Of a DNA stretch of 64,000 bases, positions 1 to 11,057 are shown piece after piece. The position numbers and the translations under genes are program-made. The stretch covers positions 80,400-144,399 of the forward strand of contig JANRKK010000043.1 of the NCBI GenBank assembly GCA_033763555.1. The letters run 5' to 3'. The notes below the pieces were generated by a model, which saw only the letters and a program-made list of their open reading frames with translations, did no database searches and was not told where the DNA came from. Position 1 is the stretch's first letter. Each line of letters opens with the position of its first letter. Source of the DNA: JALYJG01 sp033763555. Lineage in GTDB: Bacteria > Pseudomonadota > Alphaproteobacteria > UBA9219.

Positions 1-120
1 TTTGTCGATGCACCGAGCGTCGCAACCGGGCTCGACCCTTACGACAACATCCTCGCCTTCGCCGGGCGTGATGCACTGGTCAGCATGACGGGCCAGGGCA
101 GCTGCCAGACAACATGGTGA
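1..120 (+). CDS. C-terminal fragment of an unidentified protein
   Basis: Frame 1 is open from the window edge to a TGA at 118-120, giving the last 39 residues of a protein that ends in ...SCQTTW. The stop overlaps the start region of the following secretion ATPase by 7 bp, so it is probably the upstream member of the same secretion/pilus operon. The fragment is too short to assign to a family. Confidence 0.5.
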   Translation, partial: FVDAPSVATGLDPYDNILAFAGRDALVSMTGQGSCQTTW

Positions 121-1901
121 CACCTATGGCACAAATCCTTCCCTTTCCTGACGACACACCGCAACGCCCTTTGCGTGTTGGCGAAAAGCTCCTGCAATCC
201 AACAGCATTACGCCTGACCAGTTGCAGATCGCGCTGCATGAACAGCGGCGCACGGGAAGGCTGCTCGGCACCATTCTTGTCCAGCTTGGCTTTCTTGAGG
301 AAGACAATCTTGCCGCCGTCCTTGCCGAACGTACGGGCCTGCGCAGCATCGATTTGAAAAACAAAAATACTGATCCTGCCCTGATGCAAAAATTACCGAA
401 AGCCGTGGCGCAACGCTGCCGTGCCGTTCCTGTGAGTCTCAATGCCACGGCGCTGGAGATTGCCATGGCCGACCCTTACGACGTCGTAGCGATGGACGAG
501 ATCCGCCGCTATTTTCCGCGCTCCATCGATATTATTCCTCTGGTCGCTGCTGCAACCGATATCGCCGAAGCTATTGAACATTATGGCTGCTTCACCACAT
601 CGCTCGACGGCATTCTGAACGAGCTTGAAACAGGTGGTGCGGATACGCCCGATACCGGAAGCTGGCAACACCCGGTTGTGCGGCTGGTTGACACGATTAT
701 TTTCGATGCCGTGAAGCGTGGTGCATCCGATATTCATCTGGAGCCGGAAAGCAGCTTTGTTCGCCTGCGCTATCGCATCGACGGCGTGATGCAGCAAATC
801 CGCGCCCTGCACCGCGAGCATTGGCCGGAGCTTTCCCACCGCCTGAAAATCATGGCCGGGATGAACATCGCCGATACGCGCAGCCTGCAGGACGGGCGTT
901 TCCGCATGCAGGCAGGCGGCGCGGATATCGATTTCCGCATGGCTGTGATGCCCACGGCGCAGGGTGAGAATATCGTTATCCGCATTCTCGACCATCGCTG
1001 CGCCTTGCTGTCGCTGGAAAAGCTTGGCTTTCACGGCTCGTCGCTGGCGCAACTTGATCTTATGCTCGAGCGGCCCGAAGGCATCATCCTTGTGACGGGC
1101 CCTACGGGATGTGGAAAAACCACGTCGCTTTACGCCATGTTACGCAAAATCAGCAGCGTGGATGTCAACATCATGACGCTGGAAGAACCTGTTGAATACC
1201 AGTTCAACCTCATCCGCCAGACGGCCGTGCAGGAAGAACATGGACTTGGTTTCGCCGAAGGCGTACGCGGCATTTTGCGGCAAGACCCGGATATTATTTT
1301 TATCGGCGAAGTGCGCGATGCGGACACGGCGCAAATGGCCCTGCGCGCCGCCATGACTGGGCATCAGGTTTTCTCTACCCTGCATTGCAACGATGCACTC
1401 GGCGCACTGCCGCGCCTTGTCGATCTTGGCTTACATCCGCGCATGATGGCTGGACATATCAGTGGCATCGTCGCCCAACGGCTGGCACGCAAATTATGCA
1501 CACAATGCATAATCATGCGGCCCGCCACCGAGGATGAACGCCGCATCCTGCGCTGCGACGAAGCTGTTCCCTATCCACTGGCCCAGGCAGTGGGTTTCGC
1601 CGAAGCGCAAAGCCCCTATCTCGCTCCAGTTTCACAGGCGCTCATGATCGGCGAAGCCGTGGGCTGCGAAGCCTGCAACAAAACAGGCTATCGCGGGCGC
1701 GTGGCCGTGGCCGAAGTGCTGCGCGTAACACCTCAGCTGGACGAACTTGTCGCCGCCGACCAGCCACGTTCGGCCCTGCGCAAACAGGCCAGCGCCGAAG
1801 GCTTCCGCTCGATGATTGATGACGGCATCGGTAAAGTCCTGGCGGGTGAAATCAGCCTCGACAGCTTGCGTCGCGCAGTTGATATGACGAGGCCCGAATA
1901 A
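114..1901 (+). CDS. Type II secretion / type IV pilus assembly ATPase (GspE/PilB family)
   Basis: 595 aa cytoplasmic hexameric ATPase that powers pseudopilus or pilus assembly. The N-terminal third (about 15-150) resembles the T2SSE/MshEN domain. The C-terminal ATPase has Walker A GPTGCGKTT at about 328-336, an Asp/Glu-rich Walker B with the segment FIGEVRD at about 393, and the His-box segment FSTLHCNDA. A CxxC pair near 460 and a second CxxC (CEAC) near 516 form the zinc-binding C-M domain typical of GspE/PilB rather than retraction ATPases. The start at 114 overlaps the upstream stop; a second ATG at 126 is an alternative. It is followed directly by the platform protein gene (TAATG, 1-bp overlap). 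GspE and PilB cannot be separated from this sequence alone. Confidence 0.93.
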   Translation: MVTPMAQILPFPDDTPQRPLRVGEKLLQSNSITPDQLQIALHEQRRTGRLLGTILVQLGFLEEDNLAAVLAERTGLRSIDLKNKNTDPALMQKLPKAVAQRCRAVPVSLNATALEIAMADPYDVVAMDEIRRYFPRSIDIIPLVAAATDIAEAIEHYGCFTTSLDGILNELETGGADTPDTGSWQHPVVRLVDTIIFDAVKRGASDIHLEPESSFVRLRYRIDGVMQQIRALHREHWPELSHRLKIMAGMNIADTRSLQDGRFRMQAGGADIDFRMAVMPTAQGENIVIRILDHRCALLSLEKLGFHGSSLAQLDLMLERPEGIILVTGPTGCGKTTSLYAMLRKISSVDVNIMTLEEPVEYQFNLIRQTAVQEEHGLGFAEGVRGILRQDPDIIFIGEVRDADTAQMALRAAMTGHQVFSTLHCNDALGALPRLVDLGLHPRMMAGHISGIVAQRLARKLCTQCIIMRPATEDERRILRCDEAVPYPLAQAVGFAEAQSPYLAPVSQALMIGEAVGCEACNKTGYRGRVAVAEVLRVTPQLDELVAADQPRSALRKQASAEGFRSMIDDGIGKVLAGEISLDSLRRAVDMTRPE

Positions 1902-3100
1902 TGCCCGCCTACAGCTACCGTGCCGTCCACGCCTCAGGCCGTATCGCGCGGGGACGCATTGCGGCAGCGAATGAGTATGAATTGGCGCACAGCCTCGGCG
2001 CATCGGGGCTGGAGCTGATCGTCGCGCAGGAACAGAAGGAAAGCCCCGTCCGCCTGCGCTGGCCACGCCGCGTAGCGCCGCGCGCCGTGGAAATTTTCTG
2101 CTCGCAGATGGCCGATCTTCTCAAAGCAGGCGTACCTTTCGTCGATAGTTTGCGTGAAACCGCAACGGCGGCGGAATCCGGCCCAATGCGCGATGCGTTG
2201 ACCGACATCACCCGCGCCATCAATCACGGCAGTCGCATTGCTCACGCCTTTGCCTGCCACGGGCGGCTGTTTCCATCTGTTTTTATTTCCATTCTCGCGG
2301 CGGGGGAAGCCACAGGCGACCTTGCCCGCACCTTCGGCCATCTGACACGCTATGCGGCAACGCAGGCGCGCACCCGCGACCGGATGCACCGGGCGCTGCG
2401 CTATCCCCTGTTCCTCATCGCTGTCGTGTTTGCGGTGGTGGGCTTTATGATGACGCTGGTCGTGCCGCAGGTTATCCAGTTTCTCAACTCCATCGACAGC
2501 GAACTCCCCGTCATGACGCGCTTGCTGATCGCCGTGTCCGATATTTTTGCCGCTACATGGTGGCTGATGGCGGCAGGATTTTTCGGCGTGATCGCGCTGC
2601 TGGGCCTGTTGCGGCAAAGCTCATCCCGCGCCACGCAAATCATCGACGGTATCGCGCTCCGGCTGCCGCTGGCGGGCCCGGTTCTGCAGAAACAGGCGCT
2701 CAGCCGCTTCATGCACAGTTTTTCCATTTTGTTCGCGAGCGGTGTCGGCATTCTCGGCAGCCTGCGCAGCGCGCGCCCGACGCTCGGCAATCATGCAATG
2801 GAAACGGCGCTGGAAGAAGCCGAACGGTGTGTGGTTGCGGGACAGTCCCTCTCCCAGGCGATGGCGGATGTTCTGCCTTCTTTCGCGCAGCGTATCATCC
2901 GCATTGGCGAACAGAGCGGCGCGCTAGGCAAGAACCTGAACGATATCGCTGAAATTTACGACCGCGAAGCAGCCGAAGTGACCGACCGCATGATCGGCGC
3001 GCTGGAACCCACGCTAACCATCCTCATCGGTGGGCTGCTGGCATGGATCGTCATGGCCGTCCTCGGGCCAATTTATGGCTCTCTGGGGAAGATTGTTTAA
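1901..3100 (+). CDS. Type II secretion / type IV pilus inner-membrane platform protein (GspF/PilC family)
   Basis: 399 aa polytopic inner-membrane protein that forms the assembly platform contacted by the GspE/PilB ATPase. It has the usual layout of two T2SSF helical domains (about 60-185 and 265-390), each followed by membrane segments; hydrophobic stretches are visible near 165-190, 215-240 and 370-395. The family length is about 400 aa, so it is complete. Its ATG overlaps the upstream TAA by one base (TAATG), which implies translational coupling. Its own stop overlaps the stop of the convergent gene downstream within a TTAA. Confidence 0.92.
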   Translation: MPAYSYRAVHASGRIARGRIAAANEYELAHSLGASGLELIVAQEQKESPVRLRWPRRVAPRAVEIFCSQMADLLKAGVPFVDSLRETATAAESGPMRDALTDITRAINHGSRIAHAFACHGRLFPSVFISILAAGEATGDLARTFGHLTRYAATQARTRDRMHRALRYPLFLIAVVFAVVGFMMTLVVPQVIQFLNSIDSELPVMTRLLIAVSDIFAATWWLMAAGFFGVIALLGLLRQSSSRATQIIDGIALRLPLAGPVLQKQALSRFMHSFSILFASGVGILGSLRSARPTLGNHAMETALEEAERCVVAGQSLSQAMADVLPSFAQRIIRIGEQSGALGKNLNDIAEIYDREAAEVTDRMIGALEPTLTILIGGLLAWIVMAVLGPIYGSLGKIV

Positions 3101-3456
3101 GGGTTTGAAACGATCAAACGAAGCTGAGGCCGATGCTGTCTGACAGCGCTGGCTGGCGTGGATGTGATTGCTGCTTCTCTCAATGCAGACAATTTTGGAA
3201 TAACATTATTCAAAATAACACTGGCTGCCATACCTAACATACTGGCGGGTTCATCACGCAGAACTTCTTGGGCAACACTCTCTGCGGCACCTGGATTTAT
3301 AAGGGCTAGATCCGCTACCAATCCCTTCCACTCCAAAGCAGCACCCAATTCACCCTCAGTCCCCGCATTGGTTTCTACTTGACCTAATGCCGCCTGAATT
3401 TGTTCTCTGAGGTCCGCCTCAACTCTTGCTTGAACTCTTGCTTGAATATCTTTCAT
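3097..3456 (-). CDS. Hypothetical protein, 119 aa
   Basis: Not recognised. The protein is predicted soluble, with a helical, Gln/Glu/Arg-rich N-terminus (MKDIQARVQARVEADLRE) and a more hydrophobic Ala/Leu-rich middle. There is no signal peptide. The start is supported by an AGAAGG-like ribosome-binding site about 10 bases upstream. The gene is more AT-rich than the secretion genes it faces and ends in a 4-bp stop overlap with the platform protein gene. No function is proposed. Confidence 0.55.
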   Translation of the reverse strand: MKDIQARVQARVEADLREQIQAALGQVETNAGTEGELGAALEWKGLVADLALINPGAAESVAQEVLRDEPASMLGMAASVILNNVIPKLSALREAAITSTPASAVRQHRPQLRLIVSNP

Positions 3457-3564
3457 CGATAAAGCCCTTCTGCTGCCTGCTTTTTCTGCATCTTAATATA
3501 AAGAAACGGGCCAACCTGAGTCCACCCGCTTTTCATTTTCACGGATGGTTAATGGTGTATCTGC

Positions 3565-6159
<2,595 letters not shown>

Positions 6160-6197
6160 GACAAAACCCGCACTGGCCCTAGAGTGGCCTCCTTAAA

Positions 6198-6225
6198 ATG
6201 TAGGGTTTCAGGAGCGAATTGCAAG
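6198..6225 (-). promoter_or_regulatory. Candidate RpoH (sigma-32) promoter of clpB
   Basis: Read on the minus strand, CTTG (6225-6222) is followed by 17 bases and then CCTACAT (6204-6198). This matches six of seven positions of the alphaproteobacterial RpoH -10 consensus CYTATNT plus a perfect CTTG -35. It lies just upstream of clpB, a classical heat-shock gene. Confidence 0.6.
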
Positions 6226-6238
6226 CACCCCAGATGAA

Positions 6239-6268
6239 TAAAAAACCCGCTAAAAGCGGGTTTTTAAA
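6239..6268 (-). terminator. Intrinsic terminator after the orphan gene upstream of clpB
   Basis: Perfect inverted repeat AAACCCGC / GCGGGTTT with a 5-base loop, flanked by A- and T-runs so that it could work in both orientations. On the minus strand it follows the 6272-6862 gene and separates it from the clpB promoter. Confidence 0.8.
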
Positions 6269-6271
6269 GGG

Positions 6272-6862
6272 CTAGCGCGGCGCTTTGCCGCATTCCAGTC
6301 TGACACAGGACTTTTGCGATGGCCTGCCCGGCTTTTTGCTCACAATGTACAAGAAGCGTTCTATGCCTTTATTCTCTGGGCCCACTTCAGCTCCGACGTG
6401 CGGATCAAGAAGCCGACTCGCATAAGACTGAAAAGCCTCTTTCTCGGATCGGCCTTCTCCATACAACCGCTCGCCCCAGAATATATTTTTACCACTATAG
6501 TCAAACTGACCACGACAACCGCGCCAGATGCACCCGGCCTCCACAACATGAACGGTCGATGGCCGGGTTCCTCTATGCAGACTCAGGCCAACAGTCTGAG
6601 CAGCCCCGATGATTACATTTTGCAGCGTATGCGTGATGGGACGGACGAAATCTGATAAAGGACCTAATTTTGCAATAGCCGAAGAAATTTCACTAACTTC
6701 TCCAGCTTCCTTGTGGCGTGTAACAACAAGCTCATCCAGCGACACCGCCAGACGCCCAAGCAATTTTTCGACGTCGGCGCGTGTGGTGTGATTTTGCAAA
6801 GCATCATACTGTCTGTAGGGAAGATGGACAGTTATAAGCTTTATGTCATCGTTGAAATCCAA
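6272..6862 (-). CDS. Hypothetical protein, 196 aa, paralogue-like partner of the next gene
   Basis: Not recognised. No ATG exists in this frame; a TTG at 6862 is preceded at 6 bases by GGGAG and is chosen as start (a second TTG at 6868 is possible). The protein is soluble, with Cys residues in a CIWRGCRG segment near the middle. Its N-terminal YDALQN..TTRAD...LL pattern and C-terminal GEGRSEKEA...RLLDP pattern are echoed in the 112 aa protein encoded at 6920-7258, so the two are probably diverged paralogues. A strong terminator follows. The region is more AT-rich than clpB. Confidence 0.6.
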   Translation of the reverse strand: MDFNDDIKLITVHLPYRQYDALQNHTTRADVEKLLGRLAVSLDELVVTRHKEAGEVSEISSAIAKLGPLSDFVRPITHTLQNVIIGAAQTVGLSLHRGTRPSTVHVVEAGCIWRGCRGQFDYSGKNIFWGERLYGEGRSEKEAFQSYASRLLDPHVGAEVGPENKGIERFLYIVSKKPGRPSQKSCVRLECGKAPR

Positions 6863-6919
6863 AACCAACTCCCTAAATCTCAGCTTGGCCTAAAAACCTG
6901 AATATAAGTATGTGAATAT

Positions 6920-7258
6920 CTACCTTGCAGTAACAACCAGGCAAACATCTTCCAGTTTAGAATATGAGCAGGAAGTCAGATTTATTTCAGGCGACAGCAA
7001 CCTGTCTAGCAAATCACCACAAGCTTCCTCGTAGCTGTCTCCACGCCCTATGATCGTACCTTCAAGAACCATCCCAATTCCGACTTGCACATCGCAAACC
7101 TGAACTGCGCACGCATGAAATCCCGATAGAGCGTTGGTGGTCTCAGGCTTTCCCTTAGAACCAATGGCCCTTAACAAATCATTCAATGTGGCCGTTGTCC
7201 CCTGTTTATTCCTCAATGTCTCATAGGTGTTGGCAAGTATGCGCCTATCCGCAACCAT
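6920..7258 (-). CDS. Hypothetical protein, 112 aa
   Basis: Not recognised. The ATG at 7258 has a good AAGGA site about 7 bases upstream. The sequence shares YETLRN..GTTATLNDLL near its N-terminus and GRGDSYEEA...RLLSP near its C-terminus with the 196 aa protein downstream, in the same order, which supports common descent. It has no signal peptide and no membrane segment. It lies in an AT-rich stretch between clpB and the glycosylation cassette, in the same orientation as both. Confidence 0.6.
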   Translation of the reverse strand: MVADRRILANTYETLRNKQGTTATLNDLLRAIGSKGKPETTNALSGFHACAVQVCDVQVGIGMVLEGTIIGRGDSYEEACGDLLDRLLSPEINLTSCSYSKLEDVCLVVTAR

Positions 7259-7382
7259 AACTCTTTCCTTCAATTATTTTTCCTGAGATTTCTCTTAACT
7301 CAACACGAGTATTGTAAGCCAAAAAAAGTGGCGGTGCGAGATTAATTTATGAACATGGTTAATGCGTCGGTAAAACCACAAC

Positions 7383-7796
7383 TCATCGGAATACAACCCG
7401 CCGTGCGGCGAAAAAGTTAAAGAACATTCCGGCGATGGAGCCTGCTGCAACGCCCAGCGCCGGGTAATCGCGCACCAGGGCGAACAGCGTGATCAGCACC
7501 GCATAAGTACCGTAATTCAGGATAAACCCGCCAATGCAGGCGACCACAAACTTGGCCCATTGCTTGTGCGCGGGGCCTTTGCCCTGCCCGCGAAATGTGA
7601 ACAGGCGGTTGCACATCCATGTGACCGTCACCGCCACCATGAAAGACACCAGCCGCCCGGCATAAGGCCCCATGCCGAATTCCCACATGCACAGTTTCAG
7701 CACGCCGACATCGACGACAAAACCGATAACGCCGACAATCCCGAATTTGATGAACTGGATAAAAAGCGCGCGATGCCTCGCGGCAAGCTTCTTCAT
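7383..7796 (-). CDS. GtrA-family membrane protein
   Basis: 137 aa with four predicted membrane helices (about 12-32, 42-62, 82-102, 108-130), the size and layout of the GtrA/DPMS family. Members are proposed to flip or present undecaprenyl-phosphate-linked sugars to the periplasm. Motifs FGIVGVIGFVVDVGVL and WMCNRLFTF are typical of the family. Its ATG overlaps the stop of the upstream glycosyltransferase gene by 4 bp (ATGA), consistent with a flippase/GT pair. Confidence 0.88.
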   Translation of the reverse strand: MKKLAARHRALFIQFIKFGIVGVIGFVVDVGVLKLCMWEFGMGPYAGRLVSFMVAVTVTWMCNRLFTFRGQGKGPAHKQWAKFVVACIGGFILNYGTYAVLITLFALVRDYPALGVAAGSIAGMFFNFFAARRVVFR

Positions 7797-8740
7797 TGCG
7801 GCGGCTCGCCCGCCGGGCCCGCGTTGGGCGCGGGAATATTTAAGTAACGCATGCGTTTCATCTCACGCCGCCCGCGCGTCACAGTGTCCAGCACCAACCC
7901 GCAGGTGAGGCTAAGGAACGCGACGATCACCATGCCCATCGACAACATGGCCGTCGGCAAGCGGGGGACGAGGCCCGTCTTGGCATATTCAATCAAGATC
8001 GGCGTGATCAACGCACCTGCGAATACGGCAAAAAACACCGACAGCAGCGAGAAAAACTGCATCGGTCTTTCTTCCTTCACCAGCACGATAATCGTCCATA
8101 GAATCCGGAACCCGTCGCGGAAAGTGCTCAGCTTGCTGATTGAGCCCTCGGGACGATCTTTGTAGGGCGTGGCGATTTCAGCAATTGGCATGCGCAGCTC
8201 CAGCGCATGTACCGTCAGTTCGGTTTCAGTTTCAAAGCCGACGGAAAGCGCCGGGAAAGACTTCACATAGCGCCGCGACATCACCCGCAAACCGGACAGC
8301 ATATCAGTGATGCGGTTGCCGAAAATCCACGCCACCATATGCGTCAGCATCCAGTTGCCGAAGCGATGACCGGGGCGGTAGGCCTTTTCAATATTCGTCA
8401 CGCGCGCGCCATTCACCATATCCAACGGCCCGTCCTGCAACGCCTTGATCATTTTTGGCACCGAGGCAGCATCATAGGTATCGTCGCCATCGATAAGCAC
8501 ATACACATCGGCTTCGATATCGGCGAACATGCGCCGGACAACATTGCCTTTGCCTTGCAACGGCTCCGTTCGCACGATGGCCCCGGCGGCACGCGCTACT
8601 TCAACCGTGCGGTCGCGCGAATTATTGTCATAGACGTAAATTTTCGCCTGCGGCAGAACGCGGCGAAAATCCGCCACAACCTTGGGAATGGCGGTTTCTT
8701 CGTTATAGCAGGGAATAAGAATGGCGATGCTGTCGGACAT
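7793..8740 (-). CDS. GT2-family polyprenyl-phosphate glycosyltransferase (DPM1/GtrB-like)
   Basis: 315 aa. The GT2 fold has IPCYNEE near residue 10, DNNSRD, and the DGDDTYD metal-binding segment near residue 87, followed by two C-terminal membrane helices (about 225-245 and 260-285). This layout is that of enzymes that transfer a sugar from a nucleotide donor to polyprenyl phosphate on the cytoplasmic face. The ATG at 8740 is preferred because it lies 2 bases after the stop of the upstream gene; a start at 8773 would overlap it. It overlaps gtrA-like by 4 bp. Confidence 0.9.
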   Translation of the reverse strand: MSDSIAILIPCYNEETAIPKVVADFRRVLPQAKIYVYDNNSRDRTVEVARAAGAIVRTEPLQGKGNVVRRMFADIEADVYVLIDGDDTYDAASVPKMIKALQDGPLDMVNGARVTNIEKAYRPGHRFGNWMLTHMVAWIFGNRITDMLSGLRVMSRRYVKSFPALSVGFETETELTVHALELRMPIAEIATPYKDRPEGSISKLSTFRDGFRILWTIIVLVKEERPMQFFSLLSVFFAVFAGALITPILIEYAKTGLVPRLPTAMLSMGMVIVAFLSLTCGLVLDTVTRGRREMKRMRYLNIPAPNAGPAGEPPQ

Positions 8741-8742
8741 GA

Positions 8743-10383
8743 TCACTCGGGCGCAAGACGCTGAAGGGGGCATAAATCCATGGGCTTATCATGATAAAGA
8801 CGATCTCGCACGGTTTGGCAAGGCTTGCCGCTGAAATCCAGGCGGAAATAACGCAGGGCTTCGCGGACAGCCTCATGCTGCCAGGGCGGAATAAGGATAA
8901 GAAGCCGTCCTTGATGCGCCTCAATGCGCTGGCTCAGGATGGCGTTAATGCCCTTGTTTTGTCGTGGTGAGGAAAAATTGCTCTCGATGCGAATAACGGG
9001 AATCTCAGCTGGCAAGGCTGGCACAAGGTGCGAATAAGGTTCAAACCCGGCCATCAGAATCATGGTGTTCGCAGCATCCTTGATACGCGGAACCTTGACC
9101 TCGATGAAGCGGTCAAGCCAGCTGTCGCGTCGCGTCCAGTTGCCTGGCATGACCGACGCCGCAACCGTAACAAGAACGATGGCCGCGAGCATGCCGCGCA
9201 TCGGCAGCCGGATCGGCAGCATGCCAACGGCGAAAACGATCAGAAGCGGCGCAATCATTTCCATTGGTATGGCGTAGCGGTAGATGGCGAACACCCTCAG
9301 CCAGACAAGATACGACCCCACGGCCATCCACAGCAGGTAACGCGAGGCAAGAGGCTGCGCAAAGACATCAGGGCGGTTTTTGGCGCGGCCAAAACCAAGC
9401 CGCAGCGCCACGGCGAAAGGCAGCAGCACATAAAGAATGGGGATGCGCCAGTCGCGCCATTCAATCTCGCCCGTACGGTACGGACTGTCGGCGAAGATAA
9501 AGGGAAACAGCAGGAAATCTTGCACGCTGCGCGGAATATATTGGGTATCGCGCGCACTGGTGGGCCCCGTTAAGGGCCCATTGAAAACATTATTGAAATA
9601 AGGAAAGAACGGATTGCCGTAATGGCTCTGCAAAAACCACATCCAATGTCCGAGACTTACGGCGAGGCCGAGAAGAATACCAAGGCCGAAGGCAAAACTC
9701 ACGCACAGGCGGCGATGCCATGGACCACCCGTGAATAAAAAAGAAAAACACAGGCCGACGCAGAAAATAACGCTCGGCAGCTTCAACCCCATCATAAGGC
9801 CCGCAGGAATGCCGAAAAGAAAAGCGAGCTTGAATGCACGCCGCCAGGATGCCGTCATCAGTTTGTCGAAGTGGCGTACGGTCAAAAGCGCCGACAGAAA
9901 AATGCCCAGACTCGTCACATTGTCATAAAAGGTCGTGCCGATCTGCGAAATTCCGCCGCCGCCCAGCATGCCTAACGCCGCAAGCCCCAGACAAGCCAGA
10001 ACCTTATTGCGCGGATGGGAAATGATCAGAGTTGCATGTGCCAGCATGAACAACAGGATGAAATTCAATCCCTGCACGCAGCCAAGGATAAATCCGGCAA
10101 CGACCGCCGGAACATGCGTCGCCAGCAGATAGAACGGCACATCCAGCACGGGGTTGTAAAACCACGGCGTCTGCGACGGCAAAATGTCGAACCCGTGCCG
10201 CCCGTTCAGAAACGCATAGGCATTGTACCAATGGTAATTCCGTAAATCCCAGTTGGCATCCTGCCCCAGCGCGACCGCCAAAGCGCCGAACGCCAAGGGC
10301 GCAAGCGCCAGAACGGCAAGCGCAAGATTCCGCGCGCGGCGGCCCGGGGGCGGAAGAAGATGGATTTCACCTTTAGGGGGCAT
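8743..10383 (-). CDS. Multi-pass membrane protein, probable GT-C-type glycosyltransferase
   Basis: 546 aa with about 10-12 hydrophobic segments and a large polar C-terminal region. A DANWDLRNYHWYNAY segment in the first luminal loop carries the acidic residue and aromatic context expected of GT-C enzymes that use lipid-linked sugars. No closer family can be named from sequence alone. It stands first in an operon with the GT2 and GtrA genes, which matches the gtr arrangement in which a type-specific integral-membrane transferase moves the flipped sugar to its periplasmic acceptor. Confidence 0.7.
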   Translation of the reverse strand: MPPKGEIHLLPPPGRRARNLALAVLALAPLAFGALAVALGQDANWDLRNYHWYNAYAFLNGRHGFDILPSQTPWFYNPVLDVPFYLLATHVPAVVAGFILGCVQGLNFILLFMLAHATLIISHPRNKVLACLGLAALGMLGGGGISQIGTTFYDNVTSLGIFLSALLTVRHFDKLMTASWRRAFKLAFLFGIPAGLMMGLKLPSVIFCVGLCFSFLFTGGPWHRRLCVSFAFGLGILLGLAVSLGHWMWFLQSHYGNPFFPYFNNVFNGPLTGPTSARDTQYIPRSVQDFLLFPFIFADSPYRTGEIEWRDWRIPILYVLLPFAVALRLGFGRAKNRPDVFAQPLASRYLLWMAVGSYLVWLRVFAIYRYAIPMEMIAPLLIVFAVGMLPIRLPMRGMLAAIVLVTVAASVMPGNWTRRDSWLDRFIEVKVPRIKDAANTMILMAGFEPYSHLVPALPAEIPVIRIESNFSSPRQNKGINAILSQRIEAHQGRLLILIPPWQHEAVREALRYFRLDFSGKPCQTVRDRLYHDKPMDLCPLQRLAPE

Positions 10384-10404
10384 CAGCCATCAGGAATGAG
10401 GGGA

Positions 10405-11010
10405 TTAACTGCGCGGCGCGGCGGACATCGCCATGGCAGGCAGGATATAGCTCTGCATATGCTGGCGGATGCTGGCTTCAAGATTTTGTCCCAGATCACG
10501 CATCAAGCCGTTCAGCAGCGTGATATAGGCATCCTGCCTTTCGGCGGCAGCCGGATCTTCCGGCAGAGTGACAGAGCGCGAAGCTTCAGCCGTGGCAACT
10601 GCATAGCCGTTCCGCACGCGGATTTCGATCTGCACAGCGGCGCGCCCGGTATATTTATGCGCCTGCTGGCGCTTGAACCAGGAATCTTTCCAGTTTTGAC
10701 TCATCGGCAGAGTTTGTGTCGTCAGACTGGCATCCTTGACGACGACAACCGCCTGGCCGTTTGTTCCACCCGCTTGTAGCCTGTCAGCCGCCCATTGGCG
10801 GATGGCCTGGGCAATCGTCGGCTCCAGCCGATGCGCGTTGTAAGGTGAATCCATTCCGGGCGGAGGGCTGTTATCAGCGAAACTGATATGCTGAACATCC
10901 AGAACGATCTTGGACGGCAGCGTGTATTCCAGCTTGGCGGTGGGCGACGGCTCGGAAGAACAGGCCGCGAGAAGAGCGAGAATGGCAAAGGCGGAAAGGG
11001 CTTTTTTCAT
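10405..11010 (-). CDS. Predicted lipoprotein of unknown function
   Basis: 201 aa. The start at 11010 is chosen because it opens a lipoprotein signal peptide (MKKALSAFAILALLAAC) with lipobox LAAC; the frame continues upstream only as antisense of the antiporter gene. The mature part is helical near the end (LLNGLMRDLGQNLEASIRQHM) with a beta-rich middle that lists hydrophobic alternations. It is probably attached to a membrane facing the periplasm. It could be functionally tied to the gtr-like cassette just downstream (gap about 20 bp), but nothing proves it. Confidence 0.75.
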   Translation of the reverse strand: MKKALSAFAILALLAACSSEPSPTAKLEYTLPSKIVLDVQHISFADNSPPPGMDSPYNAHRLEPTIAQAIRQWAADRLQAGGTNGQAVVVVKDASLTTQTLPMSQNWKDSWFKRQQAHKYTGRAAVQIEIRVRNGYAVATAEASRSVTLPEDPAAAERQDAYITLLNGLMRDLGQNLEASIRQHMQSYILPAMAMSAAPRS

Positions 11011-11057
11011 GGGCTTCTTTATAGGCCCAGCCCGGTTTTCTGTAAAGCCGCCTACCC

